Source: Sipunculus nudus
Lineage: Eukaryota > Annelida > Sipuncula > Golfingiida > Sipunculidae
DNA length: 64,000 bases
Direction: 5' to 3'
Assembly (NCBI GenBank): GCA_026874595.1
Contig: CM049317.1
Coordinates: 49,314,401 to 49,378,400 of the forward strand
Shown in pieces: positions 48,669 to 62,424 of the stretch (positions are counted from its first letter, which is position 1; every line of letters begins with the position of its first letter). Below the pieces are notes generated by a model. That model was not told where the DNA came from. It saw nothing but the letters and a program-made list of their open reading frames with translations, and searched no databases. A program made the position numbers and the translations under genes.

Positions 48669-48795
48669 TTTGTAGTGCTCCAAAAACGGCACTGTTTGTG
48701 TGTGGTGCTCTAACAGTCGTACGTTACACTGCGTTTGTGGTGCTCTAACAGTGGCACTGTTCACTATGATTTAGGTGTTCTAACGGTGACAATAT
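48669..48795. repeat. Minisatellite of about 37-bp units
   Basis: Four imperfect units with tttgtggtgctctaacagt, starting near 48669, 48695, 48733 and 48770. Confidence 0.65.
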
Positions 48796-49835
48796 TAAAA
48801 CGGTGCCCCGCGTACATCGTACTTACGACTTATTTATCCTATATACCTAGAGGTAACAATCAGTAGTATATGGAGACACATTTGCTGCCCCTTATTACAT
48901 AATCGTCAAAAGTAATGCACAGACAATTTTAAATATGTTGAACTACGAAGAAACCTAAATAACACAACATAACTTCAACGGGCCCTAGTTTACAAGAGGT
49001 TTACAATACTAGTCGAGGGGGTAAAGTCAGAACAACTTCCGGGAAACTTTACCCCATAACACTTGACACTTAAATATAAGTGAACTCCCGCTTGGGAGCT
49101 GTTACTGCCAGAACCCGGAGACAAGTGTTTCTGTGCCATTTTTTTCGGACAATTACCCACAACCCCCCTGAAAGTACTGAATATTTATATTAATGCAGGA
49201 ATAAATGAAGGGTTGACAATACATACAACTCCCACTAGCTCAAATAGGTTTTGGATATTTATTTATATATATATATACAACCCCGAAGTTATGTGATTTG
49301 AGCACGCTTAGTACCCCATGAACTTTTCACCTAATAAAGTTTGCCGACCATTGCTACCCAATACGTGAGAAACAAAAATAAGTACTCACATGCCATTATA
49401 TAATTTGTTTCTTTCCATTGTTCATTATAACCATTGTTACAATAACGACTGATGTAACAACAACGGTATCCCAGAATGTGATTTAACGTTTAAGATTTGG
49501 CGACATATCAGTTTATGAGTCGAATAGGCAAAATATTAACCATAAAAAAATCATTATAGTACAGTAATTGTAGTAATTAGTAATTACTGTAACAGTTATA
49601 TGTAAATATTTCAATTGTAAGATATGATTAATGCATCACTGTTTATGTCTTAACCATGGTTATACTATAAGGACAATGTAAAAGGACAATACCCAGTTCG
49701 TGGTATTTGGGTTAATTAAAGGTAGCTGTCTTTACGCTCATCATTTGTAAGGAGTGTCCTGTGAGGTTTCCTAGGAATAACATGTCTATATCTTCCATAC
49801 GTTTTAAAATATAAAATTCTATAATCATGTGTTAG

Positions 49836-49874
49836 TATGGAGCCAACGATTTAGGGTACATCGTGAAGTCATCG
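49836..49874 (+). CDS. R1b copy of tail micro-exon
   Basis: Acceptor tgttag and donor tcg/gtaata retained; 39 nt, phase 0 at both ends, reading YGANDLGYIVKSS. The copy differs from gene 1 (3123) by in-frame indels and substitutions and stays open. Confidence 0.3.
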
Positions 49875-50294
49875 GTAATAAGCTTACTTCTATAATATTT
49901 TCTATCTTCTTAATTTTATAGAAGCGTACACTTGCATCTCTGTAACCTGTAGAGATCCATAGACATCAACGTTTAACTACGTATGGCCGATGCTGGCCCA
50001 TATGGTGCTGCTATTGTATTCAACAATACAAGATGACCTATGACTGACCACGCGATCACTGGTGACGATTGAGTGGCGCGTTATCGTGTGACGGTCCTTC
50101 CCAAAATATTTGATAGTGGGAAAAAATTCCGTCATTCCTTCATGCAAGCTTTTTTTTCTAGTATTTTGGGGAGGGACTCTACAGGTCGGTCAAACTTCTA
50201 AAATCTTCTAATTCAATGACATAAACTTCTCTTTTACCTAATTTATCCCTTTAAAAGAGCTGAACTTACTCTAGCTGATATTTTATCATTACAG

Positions 50295-50313
50295 AACTAT
50301 CCTAGGAACCACG
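50295..50313 (+). CDS. R1b copy of second tail micro-exon
   Basis: 19 nt after cattacag, encoding NYPRNH; the donor is gcaagt, a recognised GC-AG type site. The length equals the gene 1 copy (3588-3606). Confidence 0.3.
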
Positions 50314-50747
50314 GCAAGTCTACAGAATTGACACACGAGGTATACCTTACCAAATAATTAATTATTATATCTGTATGGTGGACAAGTATATTGAGTGGAG
50401 GAAAAAAAGGCGTGTTATTATATATGTTATAAATGTATCGCGGGCAACAAATTGGGGAACATTTAATTAAACTAACCCTCTTTGTACTTCTGCACATAGA
50501 AATTGCAAAGACGTGTTTATTTTTTGTCTTAATATTATGGTTGTTTTCAATTATTCATTTATTCTCTGGTACTATTTTTGTTCGAATACTTAGAAACGGA
50601 TATACCAGATCCACTATTATCCGCAACGGTGTTTACCCTTGAGGATATGCCTGCATGAGTATATGACCGAGGTAATGGACAAGATTTATCTGTTCACACT
50701 TTTCGTTTACAATTCATTTAAAATTACATTGGTGGCTACTGTCATAG

Positions 50748-50848
50748 AGGCTCATGAGCCGAGTAACAGCATTCTTATATATGAAATAAATATGGACGGA
50801 GACGAAAATGAGCTAACAGGGACCATGTCTACTGAAAAAGGATATTGA
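50748..50848 (+). CDS. R1b copy of terminal tail exon
   Basis: A two-base deletion relative to gene 1 removes YCHI. An AG at 50746-50747 restores the phase-1 entry, and the frame reads EAHEPSNSILIYEINMDGDE, then NELTGTMSTEKGY and a stop. The conserved ILIYEIN and the longer C-terminus suggest that the frame was under selection at least until recently. No TM exon precedes it, so it may be a relic of gene 3. Confidence 0.35.
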
Positions 50849-51968
50849 ATGATATTTTCACTTCAGACACACAAAAAAAATGTTAACATTGTTCTCTTTG
50901 TTTACCGTTTAATTGTTCAATGTTTAATTGAGATTGTATATCTTTGTGTGTCGTTTTTATTCTCAAAAAACAATTTGAATGACCTGTGACAGATTTATCA
51001 GTGTTATTAAACAAATACTAGGTTTTCTCAATGCCTAGAACCTTTGCACAATAAAGGCCCAATGGGTCATAGATGAACCCTTATAGAACGGTCTTAACAA
51101 AACCCTGCACACAACATATAAAAACTCCATTAAAGGTTCTGAGGAGAACCATGCACTCCGGAGTCTGTAACTGGCTTCATTCCTGTAACGGCCACTAAGG
51201 GCAATACAAAATTTGTGACTTTTACAGTCTGCTTATTGATATACTTCATGTGGGCCCTGTAAGCTTTTAACAGATCTATGTAAAGCAGAGTCAAAAGTTT
51301 TGAATTAAACTCTTCGGGGAATGAAATGAATTTACTGTCAAAATCTTTTCCTCAATCTCAATCTCAACGTCCAGCTTTAAACACCTGAGCAAGAATTATA
51401 TTTTTAGCCCCCCCCCCCCCCCCACAAAAAATGTTCCCGTGGCTGCACTGCAAAGAGCAGACCAAGGTTCAAATAAATTGTACAAACCACCGAAATCGTA
51501 AAAGAACGTGGTCCTGTTTTTTTTCTTAAATCATCACACAGTGTGTAATCGCTGCTTTTTTTCTGATAATAGTAAGGGAAGGCAGTCGCAGTCGATGTAA
51601 TTTCCATCGCAAATTTGTTAAAAAAAATCAACTGTATTTGTCTTAATGTCGTAATGTAAAACAAGTTCTGGTGTCCTTATATTGAGCTTACCGCGCCCCC
51701 TATCTTTTTTTCTTTGAAAAAATTAATTACAATGTGTATAAACAATTGTATCTTCCCGCAGATATGAGTATGTATTAAAATAGCCGACCCATTGTAACTT
51801 CATGGTTATACGGGCCCGTGTTTTACGTGTTCGTTATTCCTTAGGATGACTTGGTCATATTCACGTAAAATAAGACAAGGTATGCAATATGTAGCCACAC
51901 GCTATATATTTATATAGACAAAATAAGGTGTGATAACATTTTTTTGATAAGCCAACTAAGTTTGCAAA

Positions 51969-51970
<2 letters not shown>

Positions 51971-52029
<59 letters not shown>
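51971..52029. repeat. (AT)n microsatellite
   Basis: Homologous to the 6932-7058 tract; a second tract at 52117-52168 borders the Tigger-like element. Confidence 0.9.
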
Positions 52030-52109
52030 ATTATAAAATGTTGTTACATATGGAGTGATCATAATTTGTTTTACCAGTCAATAGAGTATAATAATACTAT
52101 AAATATATA

Positions 52110-52170
<61 letters not shown>

Positions 52171-52172
<2 letters not shown>

Positions 52173-53158
52173 GTGAACTCCCGCATGACGACCACCCCGT
52201 TAACACGACCACCCCGCTAACACGACCACTTTTCCTGGTCCCAGAATTGTCTAGCATAAATTATCATATAAAATAAATTCGGTTACACGACCACCCCGCT
52301 ATCACGACCAACGACCACCTTTTTTGGTCCCGACCTTCAGATGAGCCCCCGTATCACGACCACTGGCCAGTGGCGAACGCGGCCCGTTGAGCAGATGACA
52401 CGCTCATCGCCCAACTTGGACTTAGATAATAGCGCGTAATTAATTAGCCGTATCACGACCACTGGCCGGTGGCGACCGCGGCCATTGCGCAGGTGCCACG
52501 CTCATCGCCTACCTTGGAGTTAGGTCATAGCCCGTGATTAATTAGCCGGGCACGTGGGAAAGCCCGCTCTAATCTGCCTAGCCATAGTTAGGCTTATTTA
52601 TAATGCCGCCTAACCTGTTAACCAGCTATACGGATCAATAGATATTGTGCTCTATGGTCCGTTACATGGTGTTGAGTACGACTGTTAGATAAGCTTTTAA
52701 AATATTGATCAAAAGGATTTTGGCAATCATAACTGACACCACACGCATACATACAGTGGATTTAATTAAAATTGTGACAAATCACATTCCAATAATCAGG
52801 CAGGAACCATATACAAATCACTTAGCATTTGATATGTTCATGCTGTTCTCGAGTAGATCGTACATTTTGTACAATGACCATGGACTTGTATTATGGCTTA
52901 GTCTATTTGTTTCATTAGTGTGTTATTTCTATGTGAAAAAAAAACTTTTGAATCACATTCATGTTTGTTATTTTTATTTTTTTTATATTTTAAATTTAAT
53001 TTCAGCAGGGACAACAAATTAACATTTACAAGAATTACCCATATTATCGCTTGCGTTAATATTGACAGACTATACAAGCATCCCGCTAACACGACCACCC
53101 CGCTAACACGACCACTTTGCCTGGTCTCCCAGGTGGTCGCGTTAGCGGGGTTTTACTG
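52171..53158. mobile_element. Tigger/pogo-like non-autonomous DNA transposon
   Basis: 988 bp flanked by TA on both sides. The ends are inverted: CAGTGAACTCCCGCATGACG against the complement of the right end, CAGTAAAACCCCGCTAACGC, both followed by GACCACC. Subterminal cacgaccaccccgctaac motifs repeat at both sides. CAGT ends with TA duplication are typical of the Tigger/pogo branch of Tc1/mariner. The only open frame (52705-53022) shows no transposase motif. Block R1a has no such insertion, so it came in after the block duplication. Confidence 0.7.
52351..52548. repeat. Two 99-bp direct repeats inside the Tigger-like element
   Basis: gtatcacgaccactggcc begins at 52351 and again at 52450, each running to taattaattagcc, with about 85% identity by eye. 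Confidence 0.75.
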
Positions 53159-54579
53159 TATATATATTTAATAATATGAAATGTGGAAACACATGTTTAC
53201 TACTTTTAAGGACTCGAAGCATTTGTGTTCATTGAACCGGATGATCCGCATTAGAATCTTTGGTTTTTACTGGGGTTCATTTATTATGCTTTCCACATAC
53301 GCCCAGTGACGTCCGGGTATGCACACAAAATTCCAAACTCCCCTGCGATTACAAACAGCTTGCAGCAATACATCGCAAAGGTTATAGTGAAATAACACCT
53401 TTTCGGTCCAGGCCAAGGTCATTATAAAAATAGGATTATTCAGAATATAAACAATATATTTACAGCTATTCAGGATTAGATAAGGTTATATGAGTACACA
53501 GACAAAAATAATTTCATGTATCTGTAGTCGTGACAGGATCTGTGTCATATTGGTGATTATATGTGTGGTAGGTTTCCATTTTGAATGTATAGATCGATAT
53601 CTCAAAAGTATAGGTGTAACGCCGATTTAAAAGTATCAGGGATAACACACAGTAGTACTGTGGGGATGATACAGTCTCATTATCACACCACAGATAGGAT
53701 TTTGTAACACATTTCCAAAAAGCATTCACCCACCACGGCTTCAATCAAAATCCTGTTCAAACCTGTCTGTGCACAAGCTTTCACAGTACAGAATTTCCAT
53801 CCCAGGTCACCTCAAGAGCAAAGCTGCCCTCTAATTTCAATGAATGACTCTGCCTAGGACAAAGAAAACTCCCTATGTCCAAAAGGCATAGCATCATTTC
53901 AATTTTAAACATGATATAGTGATTAAGACTACTTCAGAAGTTTAAAGCGTGTGTATTATGCTAACCGTCCAAGTAAATAAAACCAAAATCTGTTTTTTAA
54001 AGTATTTTAAGTCACTAATAGCTAAACCACACAACCAAGTTTGCAACATAACACCTCTCGCCACCTCGCGGCAGTATAATTATGCACTTTACCATAACCC
54101 CAATCTGCAGCTGTATATTTTTTCTTGGATTACACACAGACAATGAAGAAATCGACGGTGTTAATATATTGTTGTCCTATTTAGAAATTCTCCGGATAGA
54201 GTATTCATATAATTCTGACAGATATAGACGGACGAATCGGATTTATTCCCGATGGATGATGTTATGTTGAACCTGAGTAAATCAGGTGGCTCGATACTGA
54301 GGACATTGTGCCAGGCGGCAAAAAGAATGGAGTTCATATTGAATGGATAGTCTACTTGCGGATTGGTGATGGAATTAAAGGTTAGGTTATCGGGGATGGG
54401 GGGGGGGGGGGTTATATTAACATAAATGATGTGATTATGATTTTCTCTCTAAAACATATTGTGTTTATTTTATCGAAGGACTGTCAGACAATAATATAGA
54501 TACCTACCTTAATTAATGTTGTGTGTTGATTCTTTATAGTGAGGTACATATGGACATAAACTTCCGGTTAATGCACACA

Positions 54580-54692
<113 letters not shown>

Positions 54693-56461
54693 GTAGATCT
54701 CTCTTTTATCCCTCTTTCACCTCATCCCCAATTTCATTAAACCAGCGTCGTCCCCAAATCCCACTATCACGTCTTGCCTTTTGGGTGCGTTGAAACGCAA
54801 TTTTCTCTCACACAGGATTATAGGTAGATTAAATTAGAATACATGTAGTAAAACAGCCCTTTAAACAAAAAGAAACTGAAGTTTTATTTTGTTCTCAACA
54901 AGTCATCAATATAGTCCTGACATACCGGCTGACAATAAAGCTTACTCAAGTAACAGTAAAAAGAAAGAGTTTAATAGACAGGAATTAGATAGTCAAGGAT
55001 AAAAAATATACATTTGGGGTCCGCTTTTCCTTTTCTTGGGAAATAAAGTCCTCACCGAAATTTTCTTGCGTACAGTATCCTAGATAAACTTTCCATTTTT
55101 TTCACTTCATTCGCGACTCTGGGACTGTTCTTACAGTTATTATGTTAGAAATAGTTAGCACTAAAGCCATCCCTGAATTTTAAGCTGAATAAGGTTGTAG
55201 TATCACACAATATGAGCTACATTTACAGTCATCTTTTAGATAATGAACCTTGAGAAAATCGCGTATAAACTACAACATCAGGACCCCCCCCCCCCCCCCC
55301 CGGTAAGTAAGAGCATCAGCTGCTGGACCAAAGAATGTTTGATGTACCACAAAGTAACCATACTGAATAAAAGTTCAACATGATTCAACATGAATACACA
55401 GAAAATGTCCTACTTTGTATGTGTATTTGTGTTCTATATCTATAAACAATGAACCAGCATAGTTATATATACATCTGTTTAACTCCATGGTTTCATTAGG
55501 TGTGCCTTTATACTTTGACCTTACTTAACCATGTAGCCCCATGATGTAGAAATAAAACTTGGCATGTACTAACGTCCTAAATTTAAACTGGTGTATAGTG
55601 TACACAAGTCATTAGCTGAACTTTGTTATGCCTTACAGGGGTGGAGCGTGAATGACTTGTTGGGGTTCCGTAACTTAGGGACGCCTGGGTTTTGTTTAGT
55701 GGTGTGCTAATTTATGGTCATCTAGAACGCAACGCATGCTATTTCTTAGCAAACGGTGATGGTGACAATTGTTTTACCAGAACGGAAATGGAAAAACAAA
55801 TATAAAGGGAAGGTGGTAGAAAGGTTAAATAGATTTTACACTTACTGATTGCAAATCGGCAAGTCAGACCTGGACAGGCAACGTGGCAACATGGTGGGCA
55901 ACTTCAAAAGCCAGGTATAACGGCTTGATCCTGGGTCTACCAGTTTAAGATTTTAATAAAACATCAAATTAAGGCAAATAGTCTCATTTAGATATCACTA
56001 GAAAATATCTGACATAATTCCCATATTTAATGTGAGGAGGAGAGGAAACACCCCTGATTGCACGGCTTATGATTTTGCTGTGCACATTGAGATGTCTTCA
56101 CAGCGTTAAAGCCCTCCAGAGTATTAACTTAACCTCGTTGAAAATAAATAAAGACGAGCATGTGACAATGAGTGGGTAGAAATCGTAACCTTTTTTTATA
56201 CAGCAACGGAATGAGGAAGACTGGGGCTTCTTTGGACGTCAGTCTGGCCATTCAGGTTAACTCGGGTCCTATATAACCATGAATTTTACTTTAGCACATC
56301 ACCAGCACAGTCAGGAAAGATATGTATCTAATTTAAAGTTAGCAAAGGCTAACGAGGTTTACTTTTCTTTATTTAGATAAAGAACATTACTAAAAAGTAG
56401 TTGATATTGAAAACTTCTAATACTAATACCACTGTTTATAGAGCTACTACTATTGTGTTTG

Positions 56462-56467
56462 TATATA

Positions 56468-56529
<62 letters not shown>
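56462..56529. repeat. (AT)n microsatellite
   Basis: Homologous in position to tracts at 11696, 17859 and 62361. Confidence 0.95.
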
Positions 56530-56531
<2 letters not shown>

Positions 56532-57293
56532 CATACTGACAACATTTAGGGGGCCATCCTTAAATGTGTACCGTTCATATTGGAAAAATGAAGCAAAAAG
56601 GGCAAAACTTGGTCTTTAGCATGTGCAAAAATGTCCATTTATTTTAGACAAAACGGGTGCTAATGACAAATATTAATGTGTAATCATTAAACAGTTGTGT
56701 TGAGATATATTGGGGGCCATATCTGCACCGTATTTGCAACATTATTTTGTTAACCACTCAAATTTGAACGTTTTGCAGCCTACATTTTTTAAGGATATTT
56801 AGCCTTTGGTAGACAGATTACCACTCACCCCTCCGCCTCAGCAGGGTCGGATACAGGATTGAGGAAAAGGTGGTCAAGCCGATAAGGACTAATGGAATAG
56901 CCTTTATAAGATCCGCATCTGCCCCGTACGTTTTCAATGTATTACCAATAGTGAGATAGCAACGAAAAATTTGGATAATCTAAAAAAAATATAATTCAAC
57001 CTCATATTTTGTTAAGTTTTTCATTGACTCCTATCTGATTTTTACTTCTATTTCCTACTTTCCCTTAAAGGAAGCATTGTTCGACATCAACAACATGTTA
57101 ATGAACCTTTACCATAAATAACCACGGTTATTTATTATAGAGCAGTCAGCTCCCGTTTTTATATACTTCTTCTCTTAGCTTTAATACGTCTATGATATAC
57201 ATATTTTTTTAAAGAGGTCCTTTTCTTTTTGAGTTACAACGGATAATATTGTTGATTACATGTTCCCTCTGGCCCGTCACCCCTATAAATCCA

Positions 57294-57300
57294 CTCCTGA
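57294..57300 (+). promoter_or_regulatory. Candidate TATA box of U4
   Basis: CCCTATAAATCCAC, 539 bp before the signal-exon ATG, as in U1. Confidence 0.3.
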
Positions 57301-57832
57301 TGATCATGTGTGAGGTTGTTTGCTTGTCTGCGGGTTGTATGGATATTGAAGGGTATGTGTGCTTGTGTGTGTTTTCATGTGAATGTGTGTCAAAACTGTT
57401 ACTGTTTGAAACAGGGAAGTGTAGGCTTGTAGAGATACAGAGGCAGATTGATTATCGGCTAATACAATATCTGCTGTATAGACATGTACCTAATATGTAT
57501 CCGCTACAGGTTTTTTTTTTTATATTTTACGTTTACAGTGGTTACGAGTACATAGGACATACATCACTGGCAGGCAAGCACTTTGATTTTCCTAAACATA
57601 CTTGATGTAAGTCCATGATTTTCCGGTCGACAAAGATTAGTCATTGAATGTACACAGGCTTTTATCTTTATTTGGGTAATTTGAAATTTTCAGCGGTATG
57701 GACCAGCGGATATTATCGAGGAACTGTGATTGGTCATATTACCTCTATCACATTACTACTCGTTGATAAACCAATGTTCACCCTTCCCAGTGTTAGGTAT
57801 GTGCCGTGTTTACTGTATGTGTCGGCGTCAGA

Positions 57833-57911
57833 ATGTCTGGTGTTTTAGTAATTACCCTGTGGCTTCTTGTGGTCATTCCTTCTGAGCTCAGCGGCGATAG
57901 GCCACCATCAG
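57833..57911 (+). CDS. Signal-peptide first exon of U4 (orphan or alternative)
   Basis: 79 nt from ATG to donor cag/gtaagg, phase 1. The hydrophobic core MSGVLVITLWLLVVIPS is followed by ELSGDRPPS. It is the most hydrophobic of the four copies and has all features of a working first exon. No lectin exon follows in the window. It could splice across U5 to a receptor beyond 64000. Confidence 0.65.
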
Positions 57912-57967
57912 GTAAGGTGTGATTTAACAATTTCAGTATATTTCCATTAAAAGAACTGTCATGTGTT

Positions 57968-57969
<2 letters not shown>

Positions 57970-58018
<49 letters not shown>

Positions 58019-58084
58019 TATAACACGAGCTGGATTTTGCTTGCAAAATAAGTCTAAGGTACATGATGGCAGGCAATTGGTACG

Positions 58085-58140
<56 letters not shown>
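57970..58140. repeat. Two (AT)n tracts at the start of intron 1
   Basis: AT tracts at 57970-58016 and 58088-58140. The second is followed by aactgaagaaaattaacact and atgcgatccgttcatcag, a short insert not seen in other modules. Confidence 0.85.
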
Positions 58141-58141
<1 letters not shown>

Positions 58142-60128
58142 CTGAAGAAAATTAACACTGTTAATTCACTACAGACTGTTTCACGGGATGCGATCCGTTC
58201 ATCAGGTGAATGTTGTTAGAATGTTGCTATCGGCGTGGTTATATATATATTGTTCATCCATATAATAAGTTACTTGTGTTTGAAATCTCACCATCGCCGA
58301 TCGTCTATGATCGTGTTATATACTGAAATAGCACAACCCCATCTTTAACAAACTATTGACTGCCGTTTGCTTTATATTTGTTTTCTTTACCCTATGCAGT
58401 TGCAGGGTATTATCCCCCTTTAAATAACATAGAGTATCATGTCTTTGCAGCGTCAATGTTGCACTGTGTCCTGGTATTATAGACTGTTAACAGCACACTA
58501 AAATAATTGCCCGAATATATAGGAATTCACTAGAAAATGTTTGACCTCAAATGCCCTCATTTTTTCGAATTATATATATGTCCTCTGATATATAGATGTA
58601 TCAGTTGTGAAATAGCATATGCAAAAAAAATGAAAAGAGATCGAATGACAAAAAGAACATATCCGTATAATTTAGCGTTAACGTGGCTGACATGGCTTTT
58701 AAGCTGTTTATTATATATTTGTTTTCGACCATTAACATGATCATCCTTGTTTGACGCCAATCAATGTTATTCCTTGGTTTATCCTACGACAACACAATGA
58801 TCTCAGCATTATATATAAATTCTTTCACATATTTATTATTTATGGCATTAACGTATAACTGAATATAATATCAACTGAATAATTTGTAATTATAAAGCAA
58901 CAATAACTTTAATTTATTATGGAGCAATTAAATTAATCGATCGCGTCTCCTATATAATTATTCGAATAGTAGCTAATCAGTATAGAGTGGAGGAAAATAA
59001 AGTTTTTCATCGACCGAACAACACCTATCTACGATTAATTTATATATAATCAGTCATATCTCTCTAAACCTTTCATGGATGATGCCTACCCTCCAACCGA
59101 ATATATTAACAAAATTGTTTTTACGTCAAAATCCTAACAGACAAACCAAAGCTGCAACATAAAACCTTTCGCCATGTGGCTGCGGCATATTTTTATACCT
59201 AACCCTAGCCTAGCGGCGAAATAATCCTCAAATAATAAAGAGAAAATGAAGAAATAGACGATGTATGTACATTGTTATTCTATTTAGAAATTCCCCTTAT
59301 AGAGAATCAGAAGAGTTTGACATGTACAGATGGACGATTCAGATGAATTCCGATGGATGATGTTGTATTGAACCTTAGTTTTATCAGGTGGTTCGATCCT
59401 ACGGACAACCTCCTGAGATAGGCAGCTAGAGGTCTGTTGTTTATATTCGATGGGCGGTTTAATAACGCATGGGTGATTAAACAGAGCTTTTCCTGCATTG
59501 GATAGCTCATTAAAGTCTTTAGAACTCTGAACACGCAGCATAAAATCCTGACACCCAACAGAGGAAATAGGTTGTGTGATTTGGATTAATAAATTACATT
59601 AAGCCTCGTAAACCCTACGGGGGTTTGTACAGTCGAGGGGTAAAATGGCGTTTGTTTTCTATAACGGACGAATTGGTATTTCGAATGTTGGTCTACTCCG
59701 ATTCATTAAATTTATCCATGTAAATGCCTCTGCTTCTCCCCTTGAGGCGAGGCCCACGCTCTATCATAGATAAACTTTTCATTTTTTCCCTTCATTCACG
59801 ACTCTGGGACTGTTCAAACTATTTTGTTAGAAATAGTTAGCATAAAAGGCAACCATAAAATCCAAGCTGAATCAGGATGTAGTATAACAGAATCTTTACA
59901 GTCATCAATTAAATAATGAATCTTGAGAAAATCGTCAATAGCTTAGGAAAAATGACCCCCCCCCCCCCCCACGTTACAAATGCATCAGCTGTCTGAACAA
60001 TAAATGTCAGTTGTATCATGGAGTTATGCCACTGGATTAATGCTCCTTTGTGTGAACATTAATACACAGAAAATGCCTTATTTTTATGTATTCGGGCTCT
60101 ATAATCTATATACAATGAACTAGCATGG

Positions 60129-60130
<2 letters not shown>

Positions 60131-60211
<81 letters not shown>
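60131..60211. repeat. (AT)n microsatellite
   Basis: Homologous place in U1 (near 10688) has only a short tatatata, so the tract expanded in this copy. Confidence 0.95.
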
Positions 60212-60215
<4 letters not shown>

Positions 60216-62378
60216 TGTATAACTCCATGGTTTCATTAAGTGAGTCTGTATACCTTTTCCTTACTTAACCATTAGCACAAGGATGTAAAAATAAAACTTT
60301 TCATTCAGATGAATTCCGAAGGATGATGTTGTATTGAATCTAAGTTTTATCATGTGGTTCGATCCTGCGGCCAACCTCCTGAGGTAGGCAGCTAGAGGTC
60401 TGTTGTTTATATTCGATTGACGGTTTAATACGGATGGGTGATGAAACAGGGCTTTTCCTGCATGGAGAGGAATATTTACATGATTAGTGTAATTATAATA
60501 TTTCCTGCTAAAAATATATTGGTAATTATTTCTATGGACTGCCAGACAGTAAGTCAATCGCCCAGAGCTATTGAGCTAATGGATACAATGGCATTTAGGC
60601 CCTTATATTTAAGGTCTGAGATTCCCGGCGGGATCCTGGCCAGAGCATCAAGAATCGGACCGAAATCTAAATATCTTATTAAAGTCTTTAGAACTCTGTA
60701 CACGCAGCATACAAACCTGACACCCAACAGAGGAATTATGTTGTGTAATTTGCATCAATAAATGACATTAAGCCTCGTTCATTGATAGTAAAACCCTTGG
60801 GGGCCTGGACAGTCGAGGGGTAAAAGGTATTTGTTTTCTGTAACGGACGAATTGGTATTTTCGAGTGTTTCGAATTGGTCTATTCCGATTCATTAAATTT
60901 ATCCATGTTAACTGCCTCTGCCTCTCCCCTTGGGGCAAGGCCCACGCTCTATCATAGATAAACTTTTCATTTATTTTCACTTCATTCGCGACTCTGGGAC
61001 TCTTCGAACATATCATGTTAGAAATAGTTAGCATAAAAAGCCAACCCTGAAATCCAAGCTGAATAAGGTTGTAGTATCACACAATCTGAGCTACATTTAC
61101 AGTGATTAATTAGATAATGAACCTTGAGAAAATCGTTCATAACTTCGAAATATTGACCTTCCCACCAGTTACAAAGTGCATCAGCTGCCTAAACACTTAA
61201 TGTCTGTTGTATCATGGAGATATACTCCTGCATTAAAGCTCCTTTGTTTGAACAATAATACACAGACAAATGTCCTACTTTTTTTTTGGATTTAGGTTCC
61301 ATAATCAATATACAATGAACCAGCATGGTTCATATATATGGTATATATATATATCCATCTCAATTACTCCATGGTTTCATTAGGTGAGTCTTTATACGTT
61401 TTCCTTACTTAACAATGTAGCACCAGGATGTAGAATTAAAACTTGGCATGTACTAACGTCCTCAATTTAAGCCTAGTGTAAAGTGTACACAAGTCATGAG
61501 CTGAACTTCGTGATGTTTGAAAGTGGTTGAGCAAGAAAGACTTTGCGGGGGTTCCGTAACTTGGCCTTTGTTTTTTAGATAATTTTCAACTATATGATCA
61601 TCCTGAAGACAGCGCATGCCTATTCCCAGCAAACGGAGGTAATGACAATTGTTTTTCCATTAGAGAGTTTGAGTAACAAATATGAAGGAAAGGTATTATA
61701 ATGATTAAATAGATTTTACACTTAATGTTGGCAAATCGGCAAGTCAGACCTTGGCAAGCAACATTGTGGACCGCTTCAAAGAAATGTATACAGCCGGCTT
61801 GAATATGGTCCTACCAGGTAATAGATTTAATAAAACATCAGACTAAGGCAAATAATCTCATTTGGATATTTCAAGAAAATATTTGACATAATTAACATAT
61901 TTGATAAAAAATGGTCGTGAGGAGGAGAGGGAATTCCTCAGTTTGCCCGGCAACTGATTTTGCAGTGCACATCGGGATATCTTCACAACATTAACATCCT
62001 CCAGTGTATTCACTTAACCTTGTTGAAATTAAATTAAGATGAGCATGTGTCAGTGAGTGGGTAGGAATTTTAACCAATTTTTTTTAGAGCAAGGGAATTG
62101 AGGTAGACTGGGGCATGTTTGAACGTAAGTCTGGCCATTCAAGTTAACCCAGGTCCTTTATAAGGGGAATTACGAACCAGGAATCTTACTTTAGCACATC
62201 ACCAGCGAAGTCAGGAAAGATATGTATCTCAATTATAGTAAACAAAGGGTACCACAATTTATTTTTCTTTATGGAGATAAAAAATATTACTAAGAGTAGT
62301 TGATTAAGAACACTTCGACAAATTCTTCTAGTAGTAATAATGCAACTATTACGACTATTGTATATAAATATATATATA

Positions 62379-62424
<46 letters not shown>

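Larger units (their letters stand above)
47646..49554. other. Stretch after gene 3 lectin relic
   Basis: No coding exon is visible. It holds AT/AC microsatellites (47878-47953, 48151-48202, 48340-48404) and a small minisatellite at 48669-48795. The region where a CTLD2 C-half, stalk and transmembrane exon would be expected shows no match to gene 1 or 2. Confidence 0.5.
49555..53990 (+). repeat. Duplicated 3'-flank block R1, copy b
   Basis: Second copy of 2846-7880, starting at attatagtacagtaattgta. It lacks the TM exon but keeps the tail-exon region, and it contains the Tigger-like insertion at 52171-53158 that is absent in copy a. Confidence 0.8.

Noticed and set aside
52705-53022. Open frame inside the Tigger-like element as transposase
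   Set aside because: It lacks a helix-turn-helix or DDE/DDD pattern and is far too short.
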